Positions 11,509 to 22,485 of a stretch of DNA of 64,000 bases are shown piece by piece. Source of the DNA: Echria macrotheca (Eukaryota > Ascomycota > Sordariomycetes > Sordariales > Schizotheciaceae); the NCBI GenBank assembly GCA_030411725.1, contig MU839835.1, forward strand, positions 1,364,001 to 1,428,000. The letters are read 5' to 3'. The notes beneath the pieces were generated by a model. It was not told the origin of the DNA and did not search any database. It saw nothing but the letters and a program-made list of their open reading frames with translations. Made by a program: the position numbers and the translations under genes. The first letter of the stretch is position 1, and every line of letters starts with the position of its first letter.

Positions 11509-12297
11509 GCTTGCTGGCATTGCTCCATCTGTTTGTTGTTGAGGAGCGAGTCAGTTAGAGATGTATATATATATTCCGCGCGGAGAATAGTTTGTTTTTC
11601 TGTGTGTGCGAGTCAGGGCATGTGGATTTGATTCTCCATCGAATTTCCAGATATTTCAATGGATGGAGGGATGGTGGATACCTGGGTACCTACTCTAGGC
11701 TGGTGCAGATACAACAAGGGTGCGGAGGTAGAAAGATATGGACTTTGTGGGACTTGAAGTTGTTGTGTAGGGGAAGAGGCAGGGCTCGAAATCAAACCGC
11801 CGACGAAATCAGGATATACTTGTCGATTTTTGTTACCTACCTACCACTACCTATGTGTTTCATTCCCGGCTCGATTTGAAAATATACTGAGTACATATAT
11901 ATTCCAACTATGTGAGCTTATTGATGTGATTCATTCGCGTTTCAATATCTGCTCCAGGACGCAGCAGAGAGTCCTATGCGAGTGCCAACTCATCGGCCCC
12001 TGAGGCTTCCCTCCTCGATACACCAGACGTCAACTTCCTTCACTCCTTACACTGTCTCTAGGTTTCCCATTATACCACTGACTTATCTGAGACTACCCAC
12101 ACTCCCTATGCTGTCTCGTGCATCCAGCTACTCACTATCGGCATACTATTGCCCGAAGCAACCTGCGTATGTGACGGAAGCAAAGCATTAATTGTGTCCT
12201 GGCCATGTAAATCTGCGGTGCCTGTCACATCCCCGTGTAGAATACTCGCCACTTCTATCGAATCTAGAATCAAGACAAACAGCTCAGAAATCTACCA
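11509..12297. other. Intergenic region between tRNA-Lys and the PPPDE gene
   Basis: No gene seen. It holds the 5' flank of the minus-strand tRNA and the 3' flank of the minus-strand gene ending at 12298. It includes a TATATATAT tract near 11563-11573 and CCTA-type tetranucleotide tracts near 11836-11850. Confidence 0.55.
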
Positions 12298-14144
12298 TCA
12301 CGGCTTCCTCAACCCCTTCCCAAGCAACTCCCTTCCAACCTCCTGAATCAGCCCCATCCCTGCAAACTCCTTCACCTTAGCCTTGGCCAACACCAGATCC
12401 TCAGCATCCATCGTGCGAAGCAACTCAGCCAGCTCCCCCTCCAGAGGCAGCCGATACGCCAGATAGCCAAGCGCCTGCAACATCCCCTCGAGCGCCTGGG
12501 CCGATGTCTCCTCCTGCCCGATAGCCTCGATCACCGATGCCGCCAGCTCGGTCTGCTCCTCTTCCGAAAGTGCATCTCCCGGCCCTTCGCGCCGCTTCTT
12601 CGCGTTGACAAGTGCGACGTTGAAGAGCAGCGCGGCGGCCGCGACGCGTACGTTGCTGTGGCTATCATCGAGAAAGCTGGTAGAAATGAGCTGCGTCACG
12701 GCGGCGCGGAGGGCACCGTGCGATACCACCTGGTCGGCGTAGAGGCCACTCGAGAACAGGTTGCAGGCCAGATGGAGGGTTATGAGGCGGAGGGCATAGG
12801 GACAGGCAGGAAGAGAATTCACATGACCTAAAATGGCGACGATGGACGCGTGGTCCTTCTCCTCGGCGAGAACGCCGCTGACGCGCGCATCGATCAGACT
12901 GCAGCGGAGCAGGTCGATAATGGTGAAGAGAAGATCCGTTGGAAGCTTCTTCAAAGACTGAACCACGACGGCGGCAAATGCAGTGATATCTGGCAGGGTT
13001 GCCTCGGCAGGTCCTTCCTTCTCGCGGACCTCGATGAACCGGGCGATCTTTTGCACAGCTGGATCGTCGGCAGTCGGTCCCAGCTTGGCCAGAAGCTTTG
13101 GCAGTGGCGGTATCTTGCTAAACAAGACCGGCTTCGCATCTGGATTCGCAAAGGTAGGAAGTTGAAGTCCCTGGTGCGGATGCGGCGGCCATGCCATCTG
13201 GACGAGTAACTGGATGTTGCCCCGTAGTTTGCTAGGGTCCGCACCGCTCCATCGGTTCTCCTGCTCCCCCCTTAGAAAGGTAATAAAGGTCGGCGTGGCC
13301 GAAATCGAGTAACGTCTGCCGACATCGCCTGCTTGTGACACGTCAACCTTGATGAGAACACCCTTATCGCCCACCTCGGCCGCCAGCTCGTCATACAGCG
13401 GATAGAGCACTTTGCAGGGCGGACAAGTGGCCGATGTGAAAAAGACGACGGCACATGCGTGGTTGAACTTTTGCAAGAGCTGATCCAGTTCTCGCAAAGT
13501 GGTGATGTGTTGGACTTTGCCATCGTGGTGGTGCAGGGCGGCCTTGGGCTTGACGGAGCTGCCAGGGGTATCCTCGATGCCGAGAATGCCACCGGCCCGC
13601 TTGCTCGCAGTGATCTGCTGGTCGAGCATTGGCATCAACATCTGACCGAACGGCGAGTCGCTGTTTCGTCTTGTGTCAGCGTCTGTTTGACGTCCCAGAC
13701 GTCCACACTTACAGAACCGCTTGGGGCATGTTGGTGATGTGGCTGGGAATTCCCTTGCCAAGGAGGAAGGTGGCAAGGTCATTGGAGAAGTTGTTGCAGT
13801 TGTGTCTCCAGAGGTCATAGGCTTCGACCGTGTAAATCTCACGCAAGGAATCGAGATATTCCTCGATGACATCCATGGGCACTGCGCTGTCAGTTTGTTT
13901 CTGGTCATGTTGAGTTCCTCGTTCTCATACATTCGGTGCGTCCAAGATAAATCTCCTGCATGGGCCGGCCGAGATGGGACGAGCCGGGCACGATCGAGAC
14001 TATGCTGCCGTCGTATACATATTCCCTCCCGCGCAGCTTGATGGAGGTGTGGTAGACGGCGTCGAGCTGGAAGCCCAACAGACCGGCCGACATCTGCCGC
14101 GCAAGACCCCGCGAGAGGTCATAGACCAAGAGGTGGACATCCAT
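12298..14144 (-). CDS. PPPDE peptidase (DeSI-like) - thioredoxin - PUL domain protein
   Basis: Three exons (14144-13931, 13881-13713, 13660-12298) give 581 aa, and all phases close. Residues 1-125 are a PPPDE/DeSI papain-fold peptidase: His32 in VYHTSI and Cys100 in HNCNNFSND form the expected catalytic pair. Residues about 175-280 are a thioredoxin fold with an intact CPPC redox motif at 207-210. The C-terminal half, from about residue 310, is helical and matches the PUL domain, an ARM-like fold known to bind Cdc48/p97. PPPDE proteins remove ubiquitin or SUMO, so a redox-linked deubiquitinase/deSUMOylase recruited to Cdc48 is a reasonable inference. The domain calls are from sequence features; the substrate is unknown. 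The gene is divergent from the GDPase gene at 14946. Confidence 0.9.
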
Positions 14145-14945
14145 GGTGATCGCTGAAGATGATTGGAACTTGGAATTCGAAAAAATGCTGCTCTGATCAC
14201 GGTGTGCGTTCCCAAGAACCCATCCGTACTATCCTTTCCACGTCTTTATCGTTAAAGCAGAGAGGTGTGGCGAGGCAGCAGGTGGTGACGAGGCGACCTT
14301 CTGGAAAGTCAGCGAACAGACGGTTGGCTCCCAGGTACCGAAGTACCTCCCTGTTTCCTACAGGCTCGTCTGCTGGTGTTCACTACATTTTGCAACGACT
14401 TTCATGTCCATGGAAAAGTCTACATCTTGGGCCTGCAATTCCTCAAATCTAGGTCTTATTCGTCCTGCGAGCCTGGTTGTTGCAGTGCTTATTCTCCAAG
14501 GAACTGTACATCCGCAGGTACGGATTACGGAGTACCTACGGATACTCTTGGTAGAGTACATGTGCCTAAAATTGGCCCCTCTGACGCCAACAAATCGGCT
14601 CGTCGCGTCCCCTCAACAGGACACTTTGGCCGGGGTCCTTCTGGGATTAGCGTCACTTCCCCTGGTAAATTTCAAGAGAAATTCCATTCCAACTTTTGCC
14701 CCTATTCTGAGAAAAACCACACCCAACTCCATGACTTAATTGCTTGCCGACGAGCAGGGCGATGTAAATTTTCCTTCTTCCAGTCTCTCGTTCAATCGCC
14801 CTTTTCGATCGGTTTATCTGTGTGCTACCACCGGCAACCAACCCCCCACGGACCAAAGCGATTAGAACCGTGGACGACGACGCAAACGGATAACGGTATC
14901 GCAGCTTGCTGGCCGTAGCCTTCAAGCCTCCCCCCGTCCTTCCAC
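14145..14945. promoter_or_regulatory. Divergent promoter region, PPPDE gene and GDPase gene
   Basis: An 801-bp spacer between two divergent start codons. It contains TAC-rich repeats around 14512-14570, including an imperfect inverted repeat (arms 14512-14521 and 14532-14541, one mismatch in ten). No TATA box stands out. Confidence 0.5.
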
Positions 14946-16669
14946 ATGCGACGCACCTCGGTCTCGCTGCCGACCAAGCACATCGCCCACGATCCGCACG
15001 AGAAGCCCGACCGGTACGACGGCCAAGGCCGCGAGCCCGGCCTAATCGCCAGCATGCAGTCCGCCTGGGTGTCGCAGTCGCAGCGGGCGCGCTATCTCAA
15101 GACGGGCGCCATCATTTTCGTCGTCTTCCTGCTCTTCTTCTACTTCTCGCCCACTGGCGTCGATCTCTACAATGGCTCCACCTCAACTGGCGGCCTGGGC
15201 CAGGTCCCTTCGGATTCCTCATACGGCACCGACCGGTGCGCGCGCTCCTTCTCCAAGGAAAAGCCCATCGTGCAATACGTCCTGATGATCGACGCCGGCA
15301 GCACGGGGTCCCGCATCCACGTGTACAAGTTCAACAACTGCGGCGCCGCGCCCGAGCTGGAGGCCGAGGTTTTGTTTAAGCAGACGCAAAAAATCGAAGG
15401 CCAGAGCAGCGGGCTGAGCGCGTACAAGGACGACCCCGAGGCGGCGGCCAAGAGTCTGGATCCCCTCCTGGAGGCAGCCCTAGAGAAGGTGCCCGACAAG
15501 CTCAAGGCGTGCAGTCCGATCGCCGTGAAGGCGACTGCCGGACTCCGCCTGATTGGCCCCGAGAAGAGCGACAAGATCCTCGAGGCCGTCCGACAGCGTC
15601 TGGAGACCAAGTACCCGTTCCCGGTGGTCTCCAAGGAAGAGAACGGCGTCTCTATCATGGACGGCTCCGACGAGGGTGTCTACGCGTGGATCACGACCAA
15701 CTACCTGCTCGGCAAGATCGGCGGGCCGGACCACAGCGAGACGGCGGCCGTGTTCGACCTCGGCGGCGGTTCCACGCAGATCGTCTTCCAGCCGAGCTTC
15801 GAGGGCTTGACGTCCGGCGGCATGCCCGATCGTCTGGCCGATGGCGACCACAAGTACGAGCTCGACTTTGGCGGCCGCAAGTTCGCCCTCTACCAGCACT
15901 CGCATCTCGGCTACGGCCTCAACTCGGCGCGGCAGGCGATCCTGGCCACCCTGCTCAGCGATCTGCACCAGGCGCACAAGAACGACAAGTCGTGGATGGA
16001 CAAGCCGATCGTGAATCCATGCTACTCCGTCGGCATGACCAAGGAGGCCAAGATCAACCTACCCGAAAGCCACCCCCTCGGCGCCGCCGGCACGACGCTC
16101 AAGCTGAACATGACGGGTCCGTCGAGCGCCGCGCCGGCGCAGTGCCGCGCGCTGGCCGAGCGCATCCTCAAGAAGGACGTCTCGTGCCCGCTGCTGCCGT
16201 GCTCGTTCAACGGCGTGCACCAGCCGTCGATCGCGAAGACGTTCGCGAGGGAGGACATCTACTTCCTCTCGTACTTTTACGACCGCACCCAGCCGCTCGG
16301 CATGCCCGAGTCGTTCACGCTGCGCGAGATGGCCGACCTGGCCAAGACGGTGTGCTCGGGCGCCCCGGCCTGGGATGTCTTTGAGGGTGTCCCGGGCGCG
16401 CTCGAGGAGCTCGGCGACCGGCCCGAGCACTGCATGGATCTGAATTTCATGCTGGCGCTGACGCATACGGGCTATGAGATGCCTATCGATCGGGAGGTGC
16501 GGATTGCGAAGCAGATCAAGGGGAACGAGCTGGGGTGGTGTCTGGGTGCTAGGTATGTTTTTTTACCGTGATGTGTGGGAAGTGGGTTTGGCTAACTGAG
16601 ATGAATAATAGTCTGCCGCTTCTTTCGCAGCAGTCGGGCTGGAAGTGCAAGGTTACCGAGATTTACTAA
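14946..16669 (+). CDS. gda1: Golgi guanosine diphosphatase (GDA1/CD39 family nucleotidase)
   Basis: Two exons (14946-16552, 16612-16669) give 554 aa; the donor GTATGT at 16553 and acceptor AATAG close the frame. A short basic cytosolic tail precedes a single membrane anchor at about residues 52-68 (TGAIIFVVFLLFFYFSP), typical of a type II Golgi protein. The apyrase conserved regions are all present: IDAGSTGSR (115-123), KATAGLR (195-201), DGSDEGVYAWITTNYLLG (about 239-256) and FDLGGGSTQ (270-278). Yeast Gda1 hydrolyses GDP to GMP in the Golgi lumen, which drives GDP-mannose import for glycosylation. UDPase activity (Ynd1-like) is possible, but a single N-terminal anchor and the length fit Gda1 better. 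The final exon supplies only the last 20 residues, including WKCKV. Confidence 0.93.
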
Positions 16670-17215
16670 ATCTCCCCAAATATGGTATTTTTGCCAACAG
16701 GCGGGAGGGTGCTTGAACCATGAGTTCATAAGGGAAGAATTCACCCAGAGAAAGAAGAAAATGGAAAGGACCAAAGTTCATGAGGCGTCAAATCGGCGTT
16801 GAGGTCGGGTTGCTTCTCTTACGTCTTGTGGGCTGGAGAGGAACGGACGATAATACTGCTTGAGTACTGAGTCGAACATGTCTGCTTGACTGTGTCGAGT
16901 ATGATGGAACAAAGGGATCAGGGCCGGACGGTTAAGGGTAAGGATAACATCTACCAATGTCTGCATTATAACAAGACGTAATTCATCGAAAGGACACTAG
17001 AGGAGGGGGGCAATATAAAACGAATAATCAACTCCATCTCTTATTATGTGTTTCCTCTGATGTCCTCCTGAACGCCTGACCGCCTAGCTGGGTCTACGGG
17101 GGGTATATACCAAGGGAACGAGGTTACTATACAAATACCTCTCCCAGCCTGCACTCTTTTCAATCCCTTTCCGTGTTCAACTCTCATGAACCATTTCTGC
17201 GTCGTTTCAAAGATA
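16670..17215. other. Convergent intergenic spacer
   Basis: A 546-bp spacer between two convergent genes. It presumably holds both 3' UTRs; nothing else is seen. Confidence 0.55.
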
Positions 17216-18511
17216 TCAAGTAGGCACCGCCACCATGCCCAAAACATCCTCAATCACATCCTCGGCCCCCAGCCCGTCCAAAACAGCCTCGACAGCCTCC
17301 AGATCGCTACCCCACTGCATACTTCTCTCCCGCTCCGGCCGCACAATAGTAACACGGTGCAGATACACCTTCTTCGCGGCCAGCGCGACCAGCGAGGGCG
17401 TGACAAAGTCGAGCCCATGCAGCGCTGCCAGGCTGCGCGCCAGCGTCTCGAAGTGCTTGGTAGCAGCGGGCGAGGCACCCCCGCCGGCCGCGGCGCGGTG
17501 GGTGCGCAGGAACGCGACGATGTTCGTCATGTAGCGGGCGACGTCTGTCGCGACGCTCACGCGGCGGCTGAGCTGGGCTAGGCGGGATATCTCGGTTTCG
17601 CTGAGTAAAGGTCTGCGCTGTTGGACCGTGATAGACGAGAGGAGGAGCATGTCTCGCTGGGCTGAGGATGCGGACGGTCTCGGTGCCATGAAGGAGGAGG
17701 AGCCCTTTCGTTTGACTACGCTTGTGCTGCTCGAGTTCGTGGATGCTATGTCGTCGTCTTCTTCGTCGTAGTCGTCGTCATCGTCATCGTCCTCCCCTAT
17801 CCCGTAGTCCTCGTCGAGATAGTCGAAGCCATCTTGGGGGTCGTGCCAGTGCGCTAGATAGAAAAAGTCGTTGAGGTGCGGCGCCACGTGGGCGCGGCCG
17901 CCGCTGGGGGCACCCACGACGGCCACGAAGAGGAATTGTTTCGGTGCTGTCTGGACATTCGTCCGGGTGAAGATGCGACGGGTGCGGAGGAGCTCGAGGG
18001 CCTGGATCTGGACGGCACGCGGTGCGCGATCGAGGTTTTTGGCTAGTACGACGTTGGCGATGAGCGGTTGTGAACCCTGCGAGGCGGCCGCCGTCGAGGA
18101 TGACGCCGGACTGGCTATCGGCCCGCCGGCGGTGCGCGGGAAGTAGGAGCCGGAGGTGGAGCCGGCATCGTGGTAGTGCGGGGGAGGGTGCCGGGCTTGA
18201 AACGGCGAGGTCGAGCGTCGGCCACTGGTTAGGACCGGAGACGAAGTCCGCGGCGGAGAGGTCAGGAGCAGGGCGGTCGCGAAGTCGTCGAGCGTGGTGT
18301 GGGCGTGGCAGCTGACGACGGCCGACGAGAGGCCAAACGTGCGGGCGGCGATGAGGCGGAGCTCCTCGGTGAGCTCGTCGACGGCCTCGGGGGCGGTGCT
18401 GATCAGACAATGCTCGCGGGCGATGAGAGAGAGCAGGGCGGCCAGCTCGAGGTCGTTGAGCCGGCGTGCCTTGTCGAGCAGGCCGTCGTCAGGGTCCGCC
18501 GCCGCTGCCAT
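17216..18511 (-). CDS. MoxR/Mg-chelatase-like protein with AAA lid but no visible Walker motifs
   Basis: One exon encodes 431 aa, starting at the ATG at 18511; eight further upstream codons lead only to a TTG. The C-terminal part (about residues 325-405, from VATDVARYMTNIVAFLRTHR to TPSLVALAAKKVYLHRVTIV) matches the helical AAA lid of MoxR and Mg-chelatase ChlI-type ATPases. The N-terminal region (LNDLELAALLSLIAREHCLI) resembles fungal proteins annotated as Mg-chelatase-like. A Ser/Pro-rich segment and a run of about 14 acidic residues (DDDDDDDYDEEDDD) interrupt the middle. No GxxxxGK[ST] P-loop or hydrophobic-DE Walker B is visible, so ATP hydrolysis is doubtful. Fungi do not make chlorophyll, so the Mg-chelatase name reflects fold only; the function is unknown. 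The gene is divergent from rab7. Confidence 0.75.
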   Translation of the reverse strand: MAAAADPDDGLLDKARRLNDLELAALLSLIAREHCLISTAPEAVDELTEELRLIAARTFGLSSAVVSCHAHTTLDDFATALLLTSPPRTSSPVLTSGRRSTSPFQARHPPPHYHDAGSTSGSYFPRTAGGPIASPASSSTAAASQGSQPLIANVVLAKNLDRAPRAVQIQALELLRTRRIFTRTNVQTAPKQFLFVAVVGAPSGGRAHVAPHLNDFFYLAHWHDPQDGFDYLDEDYGIGEDDDDDDDYDEEDDDIASTNSSSTSVVKRKGSSSFMAPRPSASSAQRDMLLLSSITVQQRRPLLSETEISRLAQLSRRVSVATDVARYMTNIVAFLRTHRAAAGGGASPAATKHFETLARSLAALHGLDFVTPSLVALAAKKVYLHRVTIVRPERERSMQWGSDLEAVEAVLDGLGAEDVIEDVLGMVAVPT

Positions 18512-19053
18512 TGCTGCTGCTGCCGACGACGACAATGTGCGTTGCGAGTGCCATTACCGATTGTCGGACTTAGAAATCTGTTGCAACGGGTGACGCGCGG
18601 CTGCGCTGCTGTTGTGCCATTGTCCGTGCCGAAGCCGTCGGGTGCTGCTGTCACGAGTCCAAGCTGTCGTCCTGGTGTCGAGGGACAAAAACCAGGCTCG
18701 AAACAGCCTGCCTGGCAGACGTGGGGCCTGGGCGGGTGTGGGGGGCTCTGATTGGCTGATCGGTGCACCTGTGCCTGCACGCGGAGGAGCTGAGGTACCG
18801 AGGTGCTCTCGACCTTCGTCACTCCTCCAACAGCGGAGACCCCAACACAACCAAACCCACCGAGATCCTCACTGCCCTTATCAACCACGACCCGCTCCGT
18901 ACGCCCCCATTTTTTGTCGGCCTTTGCGAACGCAATCGTCTGGGGACTGCCGCTGATCCATCTCGACGAATTCGCCCCAAACGAAGCTGCGGACCGAGCG
19001 CCGCAACAATCTCGCCTTCACTGTAATCCTGACGTTTCAGCAAGCCAGCCAGC
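18512..19053. promoter_or_regulatory. Divergent promoter region, AAA-lid gene and Rab7 gene
   Basis: A 542-bp spacer between divergent start codons. No defined element is seen beyond GC-rich sequence and a pyrimidine-rich stretch near 18820-18910. Confidence 0.5.
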
Positions 19054-19954
19054 ATGGCGTCGAGAAAGAAGGTCCTCCTGAAGGTGCGAGCCCGGTGATT
19101 CTGTAGGATATGCATGCCGCCGAACAATCGGCTGACAGATCGAATCTAGGTCATTATCCTGGGCGATAGCGGCGTTGGCAAGACGAGTTTGATGAACCAA
19201 TATGTACGAATGCCGGCCTCACACTACTGCAGCGCCCGAATATGCCATCTGACAATCGGATAGGTGAACAAACGGTTCAGCGCCAGCTACAAGGCCACGA
19301 TCGGCGCCGATTTCCTCACACGTGAGGTGCAGGTGGACGATCGCCAAGTCACTATGCAGGTGCGGGAAATTCGTCTCAGGAAGTTTATTGTCAGATGCTA
19401 AAATACTGCCGATAGCTATGGGATACCGCCGGCCAAGAACGATTCCAGTCGTTGGGCGTAGCGTTTTACCGGGGCGCCGACTGCTGCGTGCTCGTGTTCG
19501 ATGTCAACAACTCCAAGAGCTTCGATGCGCTGGACAGCTGGAGGGACGAGTTCCTGATCCAAGCCTCGCCACGAGATCCGGATAACTTTCCCTTTGTGGT
19601 GCTGGGCAACAAGATCGACGTTGAGGAGAGCAAACGAGTGGTTGGTTTGCCCTCGTGATGACTGATCTGTGAGACTGTGCTGACAGGCTGCCAGATTTCT
19701 ACGAAGCGGGCCATGACCTTTTGTCAGTCGAAGGGAGGTATCCCGTATTTTGAGACGAGTGCGAAGGAGGCTATCAATGTGGAGCAGGCCTTTGAAGGTG
19801 AGCACCTTTTTTGGTCTGAAGCTCGAGGTGCTGATATGTTTTAGTCATTGCGAGGAACGCCCTTCTTCAGGAGGAGTCGGAAGAGTTCAGCGGAGATTTC
19901 CAGGACCCAATCAACATCCACATCGAGAACGACCGGGACGGGTGTGCATGCTGA
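19054..19954 (+). CDS. ypt7: Rab7/Ypt7 small GTPase
   Basis: Six exons (19054-19083, 19150-19203, 19264-19359, 19416-19640, 19695-19797, 19845-19954) give 205 aa with all phases closing. G1 is GDSGVGKTS, switch I includes YKATIGADF, G3 is WDTAGQERF, G4 is NKID and G5 is ETSAK. The C-terminus ends in Cys-Ala-Cys, a double-geranylgeranylation signal. The Rab family call is firm, and features such as VEESKRV and the tail GCAC fit Rab7/Ypt7. Ypt7 works with the HOPS complex in late-endosome and autophagosome fusion with the vacuole. The many small exons in the first 350 bp are usual for fungal Rab genes. One donor, GTTGGT at 19641, is less common, but the resulting join (KRV to ISTKRAMTF) fits the family. 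Confidence 0.96.
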
Positions 19955-20930
19955 GGAGTTTGTCTGCTAGGTTGGGGGATGATTTGATGAGCAGTCTCTA
20001 CTTTGTATGATATCATGCTGGGTCAGTGTCTGGCGTGTCTCTGCTTGTTGGTGGTCTGTATGGAGACTGGGATTTCGCAGCTAATTTGGAAGTGGTTGGA
20101 GCAAGGGGTCATGGCTGGTTGATAGAGTTGCATGAGTGTAACTGGCTCCGGATATTTCAATAGTATCTCTTACACGTAACGTACTTCTCAAGGTTCCTGG
20201 ACTCGATACAAATGACATCACGAATAGCTCTGCGCTGTGGTGGTGAGAGCTTGGTCCTTGAACCCTAACCCTGAACGCATAACCAGCCGGCTGGCGTCTG
20301 GCTGAAACGCGGGAGTGGCGGCGGCTGATGCATGCGCCGGACGCGGATTCAACCACCATGCGACAAGGTTCCGCTAGCGCAGACAGTTCAGGAGAACAAC
20401 TCCACCAGTCTCCCACTCCGGTTTTCTCCCCGCACAGATCCATGTTGGAAGGGTGATCCGGGGACACCTGTTTACGCTGGGATTTACTCGTCAGCCAGCT
20501 AACCAGCCAGCAATCAGTCGTCGGTCATCTTACGTGACCCGACATTCCACTCGTTTTCCAAGGGGAAAGCTTACCGAGGGGTGGATTATTCCGACTTTGG
20601 ATGGCCGTGACGACGACTGAATCTCACCACCACCACCACCACCACCGCGCTGCCGCCGACCCGATAACCACCGATTTCCTATCTCTCGGTTCCGATTTCT
20701 CGAGACGAAGACGACGGCACCCCTTTTTTCCCCCGAAGCAGTCGGTTGCGAAGCTCGGTCGGGAAAGGGAAGAATACGACGACGACGACGACGATGCCCC
20801 CTTAGACTCTCCTCGGTCCGACGGAATTCATCTCAAACTTCCAAGACATAACCGACGGGCTTACACGATCACTCGTTATAAATTTCAAAACAACAGTCGA
20901 AGGTCTGGGGAGTGAAGGCGGTCAGGGAAG
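19955..20930. other. Intergenic region with a His/Asp-rich open frame upstream of the transporter
   Basis: A 976-bp spacer between two tandem plus-strand genes. A 104-codon frame with a true ATG runs 20601-20915 and ends 15 bp before the transporter start. It contains a seven-His run from a CAC repeat and a six-Asp run from a GAC repeat. It may be an upstream ORF in the leader or chance; I do not call it a gene. Confidence 0.5.
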
Positions 20931-22485
20931 ATGGTCATGGCCGAACCGCTGATGCCGGCCGAGCTGGCGCCGGAATATCATCACCACAGCCACCACGGCC
21001 ACGGCGATGTCGAGGGAACCGAAACCTCGCGGCGGCGATCGCAGTCTTCTGGGGCGGCGCCGCTGCTGGCCCGCAGCGTGTCGCGGTCACAGTCGACGAG
21101 GAGCGGGAACGACAAGGGGACGCTACGACAACGGCTCGGGCTGCTCGGCGTGGCCAGACGGACGCTGGGGATATTACTGCTGCTCTTTACCGTGCTGATG
21201 TGGACCTTGTCCAACTTCCTAGCCAGCGTATGTTGTTTTTTCTTCCTGTCTATTCTCAGAAGAATCGAGACAACAACTAACAGGAAGGCGGGGTAGTACA
21301 TCTTCTCCGACAACTCGTACAGCAAGCCGTTCTTCCTGGTCTATGTTAATACGTCGGTTTTTGCCGTGTCGCTCATACCGATGGTGATACGCTACGCGAT
21401 GCAGAACGGGATCTCGTCGCTGAGAACAAGAGCGGTCGAGCTCTGGCGCGAGCAGCGGCACGGCATGGCAGTCCTGAAATCGCAGGACGAGGAGGCGCAT
21501 GGTTTGCGGGACGATGACGACGAGGAAGAGACGGGCGCGCTGCTGGTCGACGACGAGGGGAGTCTGGCGGCCATGGATCTCGCGCCGCCGCCGAGGAAAA
21601 CAGCTGCTGCGAACGGCGGCGACAACGACGAGAAGCTCAGCTTTGGCGAGACGGCCTGGCTGAGTCTGGAGTTTTGCATGCTATGGTTTGTTGCGAACTA
21701 TTTCGCGTCGGCCTGTCTCGAGTACACGAGCGTCGGCAGCGCGACGATCCTCACGTCGACGAGCGGCATCTGGACGCTGATTACGTGTGCGCTCTGGAAG
21801 GTCGAGGTGTTCACGCTGAGGAAGCTGGTGGGCGTGGTGGCGTCGCTGGCGGGTGTCATTCTGATCTCGTCGGTGGATCTGACGGGGATGAGCGGCGGGG
21901 ACCAGGGTAGTTTTCCGCACAAGACGACGGGCGAGATTGCGATCGGGGATGCCATGGCCTTCTTCAGCAGTATTATCTATGGGATATATGTGACTGTCAT
22001 GAAGAGGCGGGTGGGCAACGAGGACCGGGTCGATATGCCGCTGTTCTTTGGGCTGGTGGGGCTGTTGAACGTGGCGCTGCTGTGGCCGGGTTTTTTCATC
22101 CTGCACTGGACCGGGATTGAGACTGTAAGTTTTGTTTGGTATCATTTGTCTGGGCGTGTTTGGCTAACAGTTGCATCAGTTTGAACTACCGCCCACCGGC
22201 AAGATCTGGACCATCGTGGTGGTCAACTCGATCGCCTCGTTTTTGAGTGATATGTCGTGGGCGTACGCGATGCTGCTGACGACGCCGCTGGTGGTGACGG
22301 TGGGCATCTCGCTGACGATTCCGCTGTCGCTGATTGGTGAGATGATTCAGTACTCGCAGTACTCGAGCTGGGTGTACTGGGTCGGGGCCGGGATCGTGCT
22401 GATGTCTTTTGTGTTTATCAACCACGAGTCGCACGAGGAGGGGGAGGCGGATGATAAGGAGGGTGTTGATGTATCGGGGAGGTGA
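20931..22485 (+). CDS. SLC35F-type drug/metabolite transporter (vacuolar membrane, Thi74/YML018C-like)
   Basis: Three exons (20931-21227, 21297-22124, 22180-22485) give 476 aa, and all phases close. About ten membrane helices are visible, beginning at ARRTLGILLLLFTVLMWTLS and ending with WVYWVGAGIVLMSFVFI. The paired EamA-like halves, the motif YTSVGSATILTSTSGIWTL and the C-terminal GISLTIPLSLIGE are characteristic of the SLC35F3-F5 group, whose yeast relatives sit in the vacuolar membrane. The substrate is not known; thiamine or nucleotide sugar are only family-level guesses. A His-rich N-terminal tail (YHHHSHHGHG) and an acidic loop of about 70 residues between helices 2 and 3 are notable. 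Both are presumably cytosolic. Confidence 0.88.

Noticed and set aside
13661..13932. 544-codon frame start at 13932 for the PPPDE gene
   Set aside because: This part reads through two introns in the wrong frame. The true protein joins from exon 1 at 14144 and exon 2 at 13881, which restores the catalytic HNCNNF motif.
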